From positions 1 to 63,266 of the forward strand of contig NW_027018182.1 of assembly GCF_032854445.1 (NCBI RefSeq): a stretch of 63,266 nt of DNA, given 5' to 3'. This DNA comes from Liolophura sinensis (lineage: Eukaryota; Mollusca; Polyplacophora; Chitonida; Chitonidae). The notes beneath the pieces are model-generated. The model made no database searches. It saw nothing but the letters and a program-made list of their open reading frames with translations, and was not told where the DNA came from. Shown one piece after another: positions 1 to 15,400 of the stretch; the first letter of the stretch is position 1, and each line of letters begins with the position of its first letter. Made by a program: the position numbers and the translations under genes.

Positions 1-3000
1 TAAGTTATGTGCCCTTCGGTAGCCCAGAAGACGTCAAATCTTTGGGCTAAACCCATTTAACTCACCCAGCAATTGTCTTACTTCTAAGTGCAAGACAATC
101 TCAATGTCTTTATCTACATGTAGAAAAACCACACCATTTGTACATGAAAAAACACAAGGTACTTGATACAGTCTGCTGTAAAAAGTACAACTGAACACTG
201 ACCCACTTCAGTAAGGTGCCAAAAGATGCGGAATTGAGCCAGGCATCGGCAGCTGTTGAAAAATTGCAAATTTCCCTGGTTTCCATGGAGTAAGAGCCGT
301 TGCTGGGCACGTGATTATGACATAAACGATCATTTAATTGTCACTACAGGCAAAAGTATTGGTCGGAGAGCAACGCGGTTTGCACCATTTGATTTCTCGT
401 CACAAAATACGTCGGATTAGCCTCTTACCAGCAGCACTGGAACAGTTTTTCCACTTTTGCATTTTTACCTGGTCTTTTTGTTAATAGAAATCGGCTACAC
501 TGTACTCTGTACAATAGCGACTGGTCATTACTATATTCAACTTTTGACTATAAGTTATGTGCCCTTCGGTAGCCCAGAAGACGTCAAATCTTTGGGCTAA
601 GCCCATTTAACTCACCCAGCAATTGTCTTACTTCTAAGTCCAAGACAATCTCAATGTCTTTATCTACGTGTAGAAAAACCCACACCATTTGTATGTGAAA
701 AACACAAGGTACTTGATACAGTCTGCTGTATAAAGTACAACTAAACACTGACCCACATTTATAAGGTGCCAAAAGATGCGGAATTGGGCCAGGCATCGGC
801 AGCTGTTAAAAAATTGCAAATATCCCTGGTTTCCATGGGGTAAGAGCCGTTGCTGGGCACGTGATTATGACATCAATATTCATTGAATTGTCGCTACAGC
901 CAAAAGTATTGGTCGGAGAGCAACGCGGATTGCACCATTCGATTTCTCGTCACAAAATACGTCGGATCAGCCTCTTACAGCAGCACTGAACAGTTTTTCC
1001 ACTTTTGCATTTTTACCTGGTCTTTTTGTTAATTGAAATCGGCTACACTGTACTCTGTACAATCGCGACTGGTCATTACTATATTCAACTTTTGACTATA
1101 AGTTATGTGCCCTTCGGTAGCCCAGAAGACGTCAAATCTTTCGGGTAAGCCCATTTAACTCACCCAGCAATTGTCTTACTTCTAAGTCCAAGACAATCTC
1201 AATGTCTTTATCTACATGTAGAAAAAACCAGACCATTTGTACATAAAAAACACAAGGAACTTGATACAGTCTGCTGTAAAAAGTACAACTGACCACAGAC
1301 CCACATGAATAAGGTGCCAAAAGATGCGGAATTGAGCCAGGCATCGGCAGCTGTTGAAAAATTGCAAATTTCCCTGGTTTCCATGGAGTAAGAGCCGTTG
1401 CTGGGCACGTGATTATGACATCAATGATGATTGAATTGTCGCTACAGCCAAAAGTATTGGTCGGAGAGCAACGCGGATTGCACCATTCGATTTGTCGTCA
1501 CAAAATACGTCGGATTAGCCTCTTACCAGGAGCACTGGAACAGTTTTTCCACTTTTGCATTTTTGCCTGGTCTTTTTGTTAATTGAAATCGGCTACACTG
1601 TACTCTGTACAATCGCGACTGGTCATTACTATATTCAACTTTTGACTATAAGTTATGTGCCCTTCGGTAGCCCAGAAGACCTGAAATCTTTGGGCTCAGC
1701 CCTTTTAACTCACCCAGCAAATGTCTTACTTCTAAGTACAAGACAATCTCAATGTCTTTATCTACGTGTAGAAAAACCACACCATTTGTACATAAAAAAC
1801 ACAAGGTACTTGATACAGTCTGCTGTAAAAAGTACAACTAAACACTATTCCACATTTATAAGGTGCCAAAAGATGCGGAATTGAGCCAGGCATCGGCAGA
1901 TGTTGAAAAATTCCAAATTTCCCTGGTTTCCATGGAGTAAGAGCCGTTGCTGTGCACGTGATTATGACATCAATGATCATTCAATTGTCACTACAGCCAA
2001 AAGTATTGGTCGGAGAGCAACGCGGTTTGCACCATTCGATTTGTCCTCACAAAATACGTTGGATTAGATTCTTACCAGCAGCACTGGAACAATTTTTCCA
2101 ATTTTGCATTTTTGTACACTGTACTCTGTACAATCGCGGACTGGTCATTACTATATTCAATTTTTGACTATATGTTATGTGTCCTTCGGTTAGCCAGAAG
2201 ACGTCAAATCTTTCGGCTAAGCCCATTTACTCACCCAGCAATTGCCTTACTTCTAAGTCCAAGACAATCTCAATGTCTTTATCTACGTGTAAAAACACCA
2301 CCATTTGTACATCAAAAACACAAGGTACTTGATACAGTTGCTGTAAAAAGTACAACTGAACACTGACCCACTTCAGTAAGGTGCCAAAAAGATGCGGAAT
2401 TGAGCAGGCATCGGCAGCTGTTGAAAAATTGCAAATTTCCCTGGTTTCCATGGAGAAAGAGCCGTTGCTGTGCACGTGTGATTATGACATAAATGATCAT
2501 TCAATTGTCGCTACAGCCAAAAGTATTGGTCGGAGAGCAACGCGGTTTGCACCATTCGATTTCTCGTCACAAAATACGTCGGATTAGCCTCTTACTACTA
2601 GCACTGGAACAGTTTTTTCCACTTTTCCCATTTTTGCCTGATCTTTTTGTTAATTGAAATCGGCTACACTGTACTCTGTACAATCGCAACTGGTCATTAC
2701 TATATTCAACTTTTGACTATATGTTATGTGCCCTTCGGTAGCCCAGAAGACGTCAAATCTTTCGGGTAAGCCCCATTAACTCACCCAGCAATTGTCTTAC
2801 TTCTAAGTCCAAGACAATCTCAATGTCTTTATCTACGTGTAGAAAAACCAGACCATTTGTACATAAAAAACACAAAGTACTTGATACAGTCTGCTGTAAA
2901 AAGTACAACTAAACACTGATCCACATTTATAAGGTGCCAAAAGATGCGGAATTGAGCCAGGCATCGGCAGCTGTTGAAAAATTGCAAATTTCCCTGGTTT

Positions 3001-6000
3001 CCATGGAGTAAGAGCCGTTGCTGTGCACGTGATTATGACATCAATGATCATTCATTTATCACTACAGGCAAAAGTATTGGTCGGAGAGCAACGCGGTTTG
3101 CACCATTCGATTTTCTCGTCACAAATACGTCGGATTAGCCTCTTACCAGCAGCACTGGAAAAATTTTTCCAATTTTGCATTTTTGCCTGGTCTTTTTGTT
3201 AATTGAAACCGGCTACACTGTACTCTGTACAATCGCGACTGGTCATTACTATATTCAACTTTTTGACTATAAGTTATGTGTTATTTGAATCGGCTACACT
3301 GTACTCTGTACAATCGCGACTGGTCATTACTATATTCAACTTTTGACTATATGTTATGTGCACTTCGGTAGCCCAGAAGACCTGAAATCTTTGGGCTAAG
3401 CCCATTTAACTCACCCAGCAATTGTCTTACTTCTAAGTCCAAGACAATCTCATGTCTTTATCTACGTGTAGAAAAACCAGACCATATGTACATAAAAAAA
3501 CACAAGGTACTTGATACAGTCTGCTGTAAAAAAGTACAACTAAACACTGACCCCACATTTATAAGGTGCCAAAAGATGCGGAATTGGGCCAAGCATCGGC
3601 AGCTGTTAAAAAGTTGCAAATTTCCCCTGGTTTCCATGGAGTAATGAGCCGTTGCTGTGCACGTGATTATGACATCAATATTCATTGAATTGTCGCTACA
3701 GCCAAAAGTTTAGGTCGGAGAGCAACGCGATTTGCACCATTCGATTTATCGTCACAAAATACGTCGGATTAGCCTCTTACCAGCAGCACTGGAACAGTTT
3801 TTCCACTTTTGCATTTTTGCCTGGTTTTTTTTGTTAATTGAAATCGGCTAAACTGTACTCTGTACAATCGCGACTGGTCATTACTATATTCAAATTTTGA
3901 CTATAAGTTATGTGCCCTTCGGTAGCCCAGGAAGACGTCAAATCTTTCGGCTAAGCCCATTTAACTCACCCAGCAATTGCCTACACTTCTAAGTGCAAGA
4001 CAATCTTAATGTCTTTATCTACGTGTAGAAAAACCACACCATGTGTACGTGAAAAACACAAGGTACTTGATACAGTCTGCTGTAAAAAGTACAACTGAAC
4101 ACTGACCCACTTCAGTAAGGTGCCAAAAGATGCGGAATTGAGCCAGGCATCGGCAGCTGTTGAAAAATTGCAAATTTCCCTGGTTTCCATGGAGTAAGAG
4201 CAGTTGCTGTGCACGTGATTATGACATTAAATGATCATTCAATTGTCACTACAGCCCAAAGTATTGGTCGGAGAGCAACACGGTTTGCAGCATTCGATAT
4301 CTCGTCACAAAATACGTCGGATTAGCCTCTTACCAGCAGCACTGGAACAGTTTTTTCCACTTTTGCATTTTTACCTGGTCTTTTTGTTAATTGAAATCGG
4401 CTACACTGTACTTTGTACAATCGCGACTGGTCATTACTATATTCAACTTTTTGACTATAAGTTATGTGCCCTTCGGTAGCCCAGAAGACGTCAAATCTTT
4501 CGGGTAAGCCCATTTAACTCACCCAGCAATTGTCTTACTTCTAAGTCCAAGACAATCTCAATGTCTTTATCTACATGTAGAAAAACCAGACCATTTGTAC
4601 ATAAAAAAACACAAGGAACTTGATACAGTCTGCTGTAAAAAGTACAACTGACCACAGGACCCACATGAATAAGGTGCCAAAAAGATGCGGAATTGAGCCA
4701 GGCATCGGCAGCTGTTGAAAAATTGCAAATTTCCCTGGTTTCCATGGAGTAAGAGCCGTTGCTGGGCCACGGTGATTATGACATCAATGATCATTGAAAT
4801 TGTCGCTACAGCCAAAAAGTATTGGTCGGAGAGCAACGCGGATTGCACCATTCGATTTGTCGTCACAAAATACGTCGGATTAGCCTCTTAACAGGGAGCA
4901 CTGGAACAGTTTTTCCACTTTTGCATTTTTGCCTGGTCTTTTTGTTAATTGAAATCGGCTACACTGTACTCTGTACAATCGCGACTGGTCATTACTATAT
5001 TCAACTTTTGACTATAAGTTATGTGCCCTTCGGTAGCCCAGAAGACCTGAAATCTTTGGGCTCAGCCCTTTTAACTCACCCAGCAAATGTCTTACTTCTA
5101 AGTACAAGACAATCTCAATGTCTTTATCTACGTGTAGAAAAACCACACCATTTGTACATAAAAAACACAAGGTACTTGATACAGGTCTGCTGTAAAAAGT
5201 ACAACTAAACACTGATCCACATTTATAAGGTGCCAAAAGATGCGGAATTGAGCCAGGCATCGGCAGATGTTTGAAAAATTCCAAATTTCCCTGGTTTCCA
5301 TGGAGTAAGAGCCGTTGCTGTGCACGTGATTATGACATCAATGATCATTCAATTGTCACTACAGCCAAAAGTATTGGTCGGAGAGCAACGCGGTTTGCAC
5401 CATTCGATTTGTCCTCACAAAAATACGTTGGATTAGATTCTTACCAGCAGCACTGGAACAATTTTTCCAATTTTGCATTTTTGCCTGGTATTTTTGTTAA
5501 TGAAATCGGCTACACTGTACTCTGTACAATCGCGACTGGTCATTACTATATTCAATTTTTGACTATATGTTATGTGTCCTTCGGTAGCCCAGGAAGACGT
5601 CAAATCTTTGGGCTAAGCCCATTTAACTCACCCAGCAATTGCCTTACTTCTAAGTCCAAGACAATCTCAATGTCTTTATCTACGTGTAAAAACAACACCA
5701 TTTGTACATCAAAAACACAAGGTACTTGATACAGTCTGCTGTAAAAAGTACAACTGAACACTGACCCACTTCAGTAAGGTGCCAAAAGATGCGGAATTGA
5801 GCCAGGCATCGGCAGCTGTTGAAAAATTGCAAATTTCCCTGGTTTCCATGGAGAAGAGCCGTTGCTGTGCACGTGATTATGACATAAATGATCATTCAAT
5901 TGTCGCTACAGCCAAAAGTATAGGTCGGAGAGCAACGCGGTTTGCACCATTCGATTTCTCGTCACAAAATACGTCGGATTAGCCTCTTACTAGTAGCACT

Positions 6001-6420
6001 GGAACAGTTTTTCCACTTTTGCATTTTTGCCTGATCTTTTTGTTAATTGAAATCGGCTACACTGTACTCTGTACAATCGCAACTGGTCATTACTATAATC
6101 AACTTTTGACTATAAGTTATGTGCCCTTCGGTAGCCCAGAAGACGTCAAATCTTTCGGGTAAGCCCATTTAACTCACCCAGCAATTGTCTTACTTCTAAG
6201 TCCAAGACAATCTCAATGTCTTTATCCTACGTGTAGAAAAACCAGACCATTTGTACATAAAAAACACAAAGTACTTGATACAGTCTGCTGTAAAAAGTAC
6301 AACTAAACACTGATCCACATTTATAAGGTGCCAAAAGATGCGGAATTGAGCCAGGCATCGGCAGCTGTTGAAAAATTGCAAAATTTCCCTGGTTTCCATG
6401 GAGTAAGAGCCGTTGCTGGG
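1..6420. repeat. Duplicated satellite block, copy A (indel-rich)
   Basis: This block matches 9411-~15830 monomer for monomer, including private variants and an odd 82-bp internal duplication at 3197-3278, so the two are copies of one multi-monomer segment. Copy A differs mainly by scattered one-base insertions and deletions, many in homopolymers, plus a 28-bp deletion near 2114. Similarity to the partner is lost near 6420. See the finding on assembly quality: part of the difference may be uncorrected sequencing error. Confidence 0.85.
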
Positions 6421-9410
6421 CTCGTGATTATGACATTAATGATCATTGAATTGTCGCTACAGCCAAAAGTATTGGTCGGAGAGCAACGCGGTTTGCACCA
6501 TTCGATTTCTCGTCGCAAAATACGTCGGATTAGCCTGCTACTAGTAGCTCTGGAACAGTTTTTCCACTTTTGCATTTTTAACCTGGTCTTTTTGTTAATT
6601 GAAATCGGCTACACTGTACCCTGTACAATCGCGACTGGTCATTACTATATTCAACTTTTGACTATAAGTTATGTGCCCTTCGGTAGCCCAGAAGACCTGA
6701 AATCTTTTGGGCTAAGCCCACTTTAACTCACCCAGCAATTGCCTTACTTCTAAGTGCAAGAACAATCTCAATGTCTTTATCTACGTGTAGAAAAACCACA
6801 CCATTTGTACATGAAAAACACAAGGTACTTGATACAGTCTGCTGTAAAAAGTACAACTGAACACTGACCCACTTCAGTAAGGTGCCAAAAGATGCGGAAT
6901 TGAGCCAGGCATCGGCAGCTGTTGAAAAATTGCAAAATTTCCCTGGTTTCCCATGGAGTAAGAGCCGTTGCTGGGCACGTGATTATGACATAATTGATCA
7001 TTCAATTGTCACTACAGCCAAAAGTATTAGTCGGAGAGCAACGCGGTTTGCACCATTTGATTTCTCGTCACAAAATACGTCGGACTAGCCTCTTACCAGC
7101 AGCACTGGAACAGTTTTTCCACTTTTGCAATTTTACCTGTTTCTTTTTGTTAATTGAAATCGGCTACACTGTACTCTGTACAATCGCGAATGGTCATTAC
7201 TATATTCAACTTTTGACTATAAGTTATGTGCCCTTCGGTAGCCCAGAAGACGTCAAATCTTTGGGCTAAGCCCATTTAACTCACCCAGCAATTGTCTTAC
7301 TTCTAAGTACAAGACAATCTCAATGTGTTTATCTACGTGTAGAAAAAACACACCATTTGTACGTGAAAAACACAAGGTACTTGATACAGTCTGCTGTAAA
7401 AAGTACAACTGAACACTGACCCACTTCAGTAAGGTGCAAAAAGATGCGGAATTGAGCCAGGCATCGGCAGCTGTTGAAAAATTGGAAATTTCCCTTGTTT
7501 CCATGGAGTAAGAGCCATTGCTGTGCACGTGATTATGACATAAATGATCATTCAATTGTCACTACAGCCAAAAGTATTGGTCGGAGAGCAACGCGGTTTG
7601 CACCATTCGATTTCTCGTCACCAAATACGTCGGATTAGCCTCTTACAGGAGCACTGGAACAGTTTTTCCACTTTTGCATTTTTGCCTGGTCTTTTTGTTA
7701 ATTGAAATCGGCTACACTGTACTCTGTACAATCGCGACTGGTCATTACTATATTCAACTTTTGACTATAAGTTATGTGCCCTTCGGTAGCCCAGAAGACC
7801 TGAAATCTTTGGGTCAAGCCCATTAACTCACCCAGCAATTGCCTTACTTCTAAGTCCAAGACAATCTCAATGTCTTTATCTACGTGTAGAAAAACCAGAC
7901 CATTTGTGCATAAAAAACACAAGGTACTTGATACAGTCTGCTGTAAAAAGTACAACTGAACACTGACCCACTTCAGTAAGGTGCCAAAAGATGCGGAATT
8001 GAGCCAGGCATTGGCAGGTGTTGAAAAATTGCAAAATATCCCTGGTTTCCATGGAGTGAGCCGTTGCTGGGCACGTGATTATGACATAAATGATCATTCA
8101 ATTGTCACTACAGCCAAAAGTATTGGTCGGAGAACAACGCGGTTTGCACCATTCGATTTCTCGTCACAAAATACGTCGGATTAGCCTCTTACCAGCAGCA
8201 CTGGAACAGTTTTTCCACTTTTGCATTTTTACCTGGTCTTTTTGTTAATTGAAATCGGCTACACTGTACTCTGTACAATCGCGACTGGTCATTACTATAT
8301 TCAACTTTTGACTATAAGTTATGTGCCCTTCGGTAGCCCAGAAGACGTCAAATCTTTGGGCTAAGCCCATTTAACTCACCCAGCAATTGTCTTACTTCTA
8401 AGTGCAAGACAATCTGAATGTCTTTATCTACGTGTAGAAAAACCACACCATTTGTACATGAAAAACACAAGGTACTTGATACAGTCTGCTGTAAAAAGTA
8501 CAACTGAACACTGACCCACTTCAGTAAGGTGCCAAAAGATGCGGATTTGAGCCAGGCATCGGCAGCTGTTGAAAAATTGCAAATTTCCCTGGTTTCCATG
8601 GAGTAAGAGCCGTTGCTACGCACGTGATTATGACATAAATGATCATTCAATTGTCACTACAGGCAAAAGTATTGGTCGGACAGCAACGCGGTTTGCACCA
8701 TTCGATTTCTCGTCACAAAATACATCGGATTAGCCTCTTATCAGCAGCACTGGAACAATTTTTCCAATTTTGCATTTTTGCCTGGTCTTTTTGTTAATTG
8801 AAACCGGCTACACTGTACTCTGTACAATCGCGACTGGTCATTACTATATTCAACTTTTGACTATAAGTTATGTGCCCTTCGGTAGCCCAGAAGACCTGAA
8901 ATCTTTGGGCCAAGCCCATTTAACTCACCCAGCAATTGCCTTACTTCTAAGTCCAAGACAATCTCAATGTCTTTATCTACGTGTAGAAAAACCAGACCAT
9001 TTGTACATAAAAAACACAAGGTACTTGATACAGTCTGCTGTAAAAAGTACAACTGAACACTGACCCACTTCAGTAAGGTGCCAAAAGATGCGGAATTGAG
9101 CCAGGCATTGGCAGCTGTTGAGAAATTGCAAATTTCCCTGGTTTCCATGGAGTGAGCCGTTGCTGGGCACGTGATTATGACATAAATGATCATTCAATTG
9201 TCACTACAGCCAAAAGTATAGGTCGGAGAACAACGCGGTTTGCACCATTCGATTTCTCGTCACAAAATACGTCGGATTAGCCTCTTACCAGCAGCACTGG
9301 AACAGTTTTTCCACTTTTGCATTTTTACCTGGTCTTTTTGTTAATTGAAATCGGCTACACTGTACTCTGTACAATCGCGACTGGTCATTACTATATTCAA
9401 CTTTTGACTA

Positions 9411-12400
9411 TAAGTTATGTGCCCTTCGGTAGCCCAGAAGACGTCAAATCTTTGGGCTAAACCCATTTAACTCACCCAGCAATTGTCTTACTTCTAAGTG
9501 CAAGACAATCTCAATGTCTTTATCTACATGTAGAAAAACCACACCATTTGTACATGAAAAACACAAGGTACTTGATACAGTCTGCTGTAAAAAGTACAAC
9601 TGAACACTGACCCACTTCAGTAAGGTGCCAAAAGATGCGGAATTGAGCCAGGCATCGGCAGCTGTTGAAAAATTGCAAATTTCCCTGGTTTCCATGGAGT
9701 AAGAGCCGTTGCTGGGCACGTGATTATGACATAAACGATCATTTAATTGTCACTACAGGCAAAAGTATTGGTCGGAGAGCAACGCGGTTTGCACCATTTG
9801 ATTTCTCGTCACAAAATACGTCGGATTAGCCTCTTACCAGCAGCACTGGAACAGTTTTTCCACTTTTGCATTTTTACCTGGCCTTTTTGTTAATAGAAAT
9901 CGGCTACACTGTACTCTGTACAATAGCGACTGGTCATTACTATATTCAACTTTTGACTATAAGTTATGTGCCCTTCGGTAGCCCAGAAGACGTCAAATCT
10001 TTGGGCTAAGCCCATTTAACTCACCCAGCAATTGTCTTACTTCTAAGTCCAAGACAATCTCAAAGTCTTTATCTACGTGTAGAAAAACCACACCATTTGT
10101 ATGTGAAAAACACAAGGTACTTGATACAGTCTGCTGTATAAAGTACAACTAAACACTGACCCACATTTATAAGGTGCCAAAAGATGCGGAATTGGGCCAG
10201 GCATCGGCAGCTGTTAAAAAATTGCAAATATCCCTGGTTTCCATGGGGTAAGAGCCGTTGCTGGGCACGTGATTATGACATCAATATTCATTGAATTGTC
10301 GCTACAGCCAAAAGTATTGGTCGGAGAGCAACGCGGATTGCACCATTCGATTTCTCGTCACAAAATACGTCGGATCAGCCTCTTACCAGCAGCACTGGAA
10401 CAGTTTTTCCACTTTTGCATTTTTACCTGGTCTTTTTGTTAATTGAAATCGGCTACACTGTACTCTGTACAATCGCGACTGGTCATTACTATATTCAACT
10501 TTTGACTATAAGTTATGTGCCCTTCGGTAGCCCAGAAGACGTCAAATCTTTCGGGTAAGCCCATTTAACTCACCCAGCAATTGTCTTACTTCTAAGTCCA
10601 AGACAATCTCAATGTCTTTATCTACATGTAGAAAAACCAGACCATTTGTACATAAAAAACACAAGGAACTTGATACAGTCTGCTGTAAAAAGTACAACTG
10701 ACCACAGACCCACATGAATAAGGTGCCAAAAGATGCGGAATTGAGCCAGGCATCGGCAGCTGTTGAAAAATTGCAAATTTCCCTGGTTTCCATGGAGTAA
10801 GAGCCGTTGCTGGGCACGTGATTATGACATCAATGATCATTGAATTGTCGCTACAGCCAAAAGTATTGGTCGGAGAGCAACGCGGATTGCACCATTCGAT
10901 TTGTCGTCACAAAATACGTCGGATTAGCCTCTTACCAGGAGCACTGGAACAGTTTTTCCACTTTTGCATTTTTGCCTGGTCTTTTTGTTAATTGAAATCG
11001 GCTACACTGTACTCTGTACAATCGCGACTGGTCATTACTATATTCAACTTTTGACTATAAGTTATGTGCCCTTCGGTAGCCCAGAAGACCTGAAATCTTT
11101 GGGCTCAGCCCTTTTAACTCACCCAGCAAATGTCTTACTTCTAAGTACAAGACAATCTCAATGTCTTTATCTACGTGTAGAAAAACCACACCATTTGTAC
11201 ATAAAAAACACAAGGTACTTGATACAGTCTGCTGTAAAAAGTACAACTAAACACTATTCCACATTTATAAGGTGCCAAAAGATGCGGAATTGAGCCAGGC
11301 ATCGGCAGATGTTGAAAAATTCCAAATTTCCCTGGTTTCCATGGAGTAAGAGCCGTTGCTGTGCACGTGATTATGACATCAATGATCATTCAATTGTCAC
11401 TACAGCCAAAAGTATTGGTCGGAGAGCAACGCGGTTTGCACCATTCGATTTGTCCTCACAAAATACGTTGGATTAGATTCTTACCAGCAGCACTGGAACA
11501 ATTTTTCCAATTTTGCATTTTTGCCTGGTATTTTTGTTAATTGAAATCGGCTACACTGTACTCTGTACAATCGCGACTGGTCATTACTATATTCAATTTT
11601 TGACTATATGTTATGTGTCCTTCGGTAGCCCAGAAGACGTCAAATCTTTCGGCTAAGCCCATTTAACTCACCCAGCAATTGCCTTACTTCTAAGTCCAAG
11701 ACAATCTCAATGTCTTTATCTACGTGTAAAAACACCACCATTTGTACATCAAAAACACAAGGTACTTGATACAGTCTGCTGTAAAAAGTACAACTGAACA
11801 CTGACCCACTTCAGTAAGGTGCCAAAAGATGCGGAATTGAGCCAGGCATCGGCAGCTGTTGAAAAATTGCAAATTTCCCTGGTTTCCATGGAGAAAGAGC
11901 CGTTGCTGTGCACGTGATTATGACATAAATGATCATTCAATTGTCGCTACAGCCAAAAGTATTGGTCGGAGAGCAACGCGGTTTGCACCATTCGATTTCT
12001 CGTCACAAAATACGTCGGATTAGCCTCTTACTACTAGCACTGGAACAGTTTTTCCACTTTTGCATTTTTGCCTGATCTTTTTGTTAATTGAAATCGGCTA
12101 CACTGTACTCTGTACAATCGCAACTGGTCATTACTATATTCAACTTTTGACTATATGTTATGTGCCCTTCGGTAGCCCAGAAGACGTCAAATCTTTCGGG
12201 TAAGCCCATTTAACTCACCCAGCAATTGTCTTACTTCTAAGTCCAAGACAATCTCAATGTCTTTATCTACGTGTAGAAAAACCAGACCATTTGTACATAA
12301 AAAACACAAAGTACTTGATACAGTCTGCTGTAAAAAGTACAACTAAACACTGATCCACATTTATAAGGTGCCAAAAGATGCGGAATTGAGCCAGGCATCG

Positions 12401-15400
12401 GCAGCTGTTGAAAAATTGCAAATTTCCCTGGTTTCCATGGAGTAAGAGCCGTTGCTGTGCACGTGATTATGACATCAATGATCATTCATTTATCACTACA
12501 GGCAAAAGTATTGGTCGGAGAGCAACGCGGTTTGCACCATTCGATTTCTCGTCACAAAATACGTCGGATTAGCCTCTTACCAGCAGCACTGGAAAAATTT
12601 TTCCAATTTTGCATTTTTGCCTGGTCTTTTTGTTAATTGAAACCGGCTACACTGTACTCTGTACAATCGCGACTGGTCATTACTATATTCAACTTTTGAC
12701 TATAAGTTATGTGTTAATTGAAATCGGCTACACTGTACTCTGTACAATCGCGACTGGTCATTACTATATTCAACTTTTGACTATATGTTATGTGCACTTC
12801 GGTAGCCCAGAAGACCTGAAATCTTTGGGCTAAGCCCATTTAACTCACCCAGCAATTGTCTTACTTCTAAGTCCAAGACAATCTCAATGTCTTTATCTAC
12901 GTGTAGAAAAACCAGACCATATGTACATAAAAAAACACAAGGTACTTGATACAGTCTGCTGTAAAAAGTACAACTAAACACTGACCCACATTTATAAGGT
13001 GCCAAAAGATGCGGAATTGGGCCAAGCATCGGCAGCTGTTAAAAAGTTGCAAATTTCCCTGGTTTCCATGGAGTAAGAGCCGTTGCTGTGCACGTGATTA
13101 TGACATCAATATTCATTGAATTGTCGCTACAGCCAAAAGTTTAGGTCGGAGAGCAACGCGATTTGCACCATTCGATTTCTCGTCACAAAATACGTCGGAT
13201 TAGCCTCTTACCAGCAGCACTGGAACAGTTTTTCCACTTTTGCATTTTTGCCTGGTTTTTTTGTTAATTGAAATCGGCTACACTGTACTCTGTACAATCG
13301 CGACTGGTCATTACTATATTCAAATTTTGACTATAAGTTATGTGCCCTTCGGTAGCCCAGAAGACGTCAAATCTTTCGGCTAAGCCCATTTAACTCACCC
13401 AGCAATTGCCTACACTTCTAAGTGCAAGACAATCTTAATGTCTTTATCTACGTGTAGAAAAACCACACCATTTGTACGTGAAAAACACAAGGTACTTGAT
13501 ACAGTCTGCTGTAAAAAGTACAACTGAACACTGACCCACTTCAGTAAGGTGCCAAAAGATGCGGAATTGAGCCAGGCATCGGCAGCTGTTGAAAAATTGC
13601 AAATTTCCCTGGTTTCCATGGAGTAAGAGCAGTTGCTGTGCACGTGATTATGACATAAATGATCATTCAATTGTCACTACAGCCCAAAGTATTGGTCGGA
13701 GAGCAACACGGTTTGCAGCATTCGATATCTCGTCACAAAATACGTCGGATTAGCCTCTTACCAGCAGCACTGGAACAGTTTTTCCACTTTTGCATTTTTA
13801 CCTGGTCTTTTTGTTAATTGAAATCGGCTACACTGTACTTTGTACAATCGCGACTGGTCATTACTATATTCAACTTTTGACTATAAGTTATGTGCCCTTC
13901 GGTAGCCCAGAAGACGTCAAATCTTTCGGGTAAGCCCATTTAACTCACCCAGCAATTGTCTTACTTCTAAGTCCAAGACAATCTCAATGTCTTTATCTAC
14001 ATGTAGAAAAACCAGACCATTTGTACATAAAAAACACAAGGAACTTGATACAGTCTGCTGTAAAAAGTACAACTGACCACAGACCCACATGAATAAGGTG
14101 CCAAAAGATGCGGAATTGAGCCAGGCATCGGCAGCTGTTGAAAAATTGCAAATTTCCCTGGTTTCCATGGAGTAAGAGCCGTTGCTGGGCACGTGATTAT
14201 GACATCAATGATCATTGAATTGTCGCTACAGCCAAAAGTATTGGTCGGAGAGCAACGCGGATTGCACCATTCGATTTGTCGTCACAAAATACGTCGGATT
14301 AGCCTCTTAACAGGAGCACTGGAACAGTTTTTCCACTTTTGCATTTTTGCCTGGTCTTTTTGTTAATTGAAATCGGCTACACTGTACTCTGTACAATCGC
14401 GACTGGTCATTACTATATTCAACTTTTGACTATAAGTTATGTGCCCTTCGGTAGCCCAGAAGACCTGAAATCTTTGGGCTCAGCCCTTTTAACTCACCCA
14501 GCAAATGTCTTACTTCTAAGTACAAGACAATCTCAATGTCTTTATCTACGTGTAGAAAAACCACACCATTTGTACATAAAAAACACAAGGTACTTGATAC
14601 AGTCTGCTGTAAAAAGTACAACTAAACACTGATCCACATTTATAAGGTGCCAAAAGATGCGGAATTGAGCCAGGCATCGGCAGATGTTGAAAAATTCCAA
14701 ATTTCCCTGGTTTCCATGGAGTAAGAGCCGTTGCTGTGCACGTGATTATGACATCAATGATCATTCAATTGTCACTACAGCCAAAAGTATTGGTCGGAGA
14801 GCAACGCGGTTTGCACCATTCGATTTGTCCTCACAAAATACGTTGGATTAGATTCTTACCAGCAGCACTGGAACAATTTTTCCAATTTTGCATTTTTGCC
14901 TGGTATTTTTGTTAATTGAAATCGGCTACACTGTACTCTGTACAATCGCGACTGGTCATTACTATATTCAATTTTTGACTATATGTTATGTGTCCTTCGG
15001 TAGCCCAGAAGACGTCAAATCTTTGGGCTAAGCCCATTTAACTCACCCAGCAATTGCCTTACTTCTAAGTCCAAGACAATCTCAATGTCTTTATCTACGT
15101 GTAAAAACAACACCATTTGTACATCAAAAACACAAGGTACTTGATACAGTCTGCTGTAAAAAGTACAACTGAACACTGACCCACTTCAGTAAGGTGCCAA
15201 AAGATGCGGAATTGAGCCAGGCATCGGCAGCTGTTGAAAAATTGCAAATTTCCCTGGTTTCCATGGAGAAAGAGCCGTTGCTGTGCACGTGATTATGACA
15301 TAAATGATCATTCAATTGTCGCTACAGCCAAAAGTATTGGTCGGAGAGCAACGCGGTTTGCACCATTCGATTTCTCGTCACAAAATACGTCGGATTAGCC

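Noticed and set aside
1555-1884. Recurrent plus-strand ORFs of about 97 codons (MHFCLVFLLIEIGYT...) in many monomers
   Set aside because: They recur only because the monomer recurs, are opened and closed by single-base variants, overlap similar antisense ORFs and show no domain. Satellite by-products, not genes.
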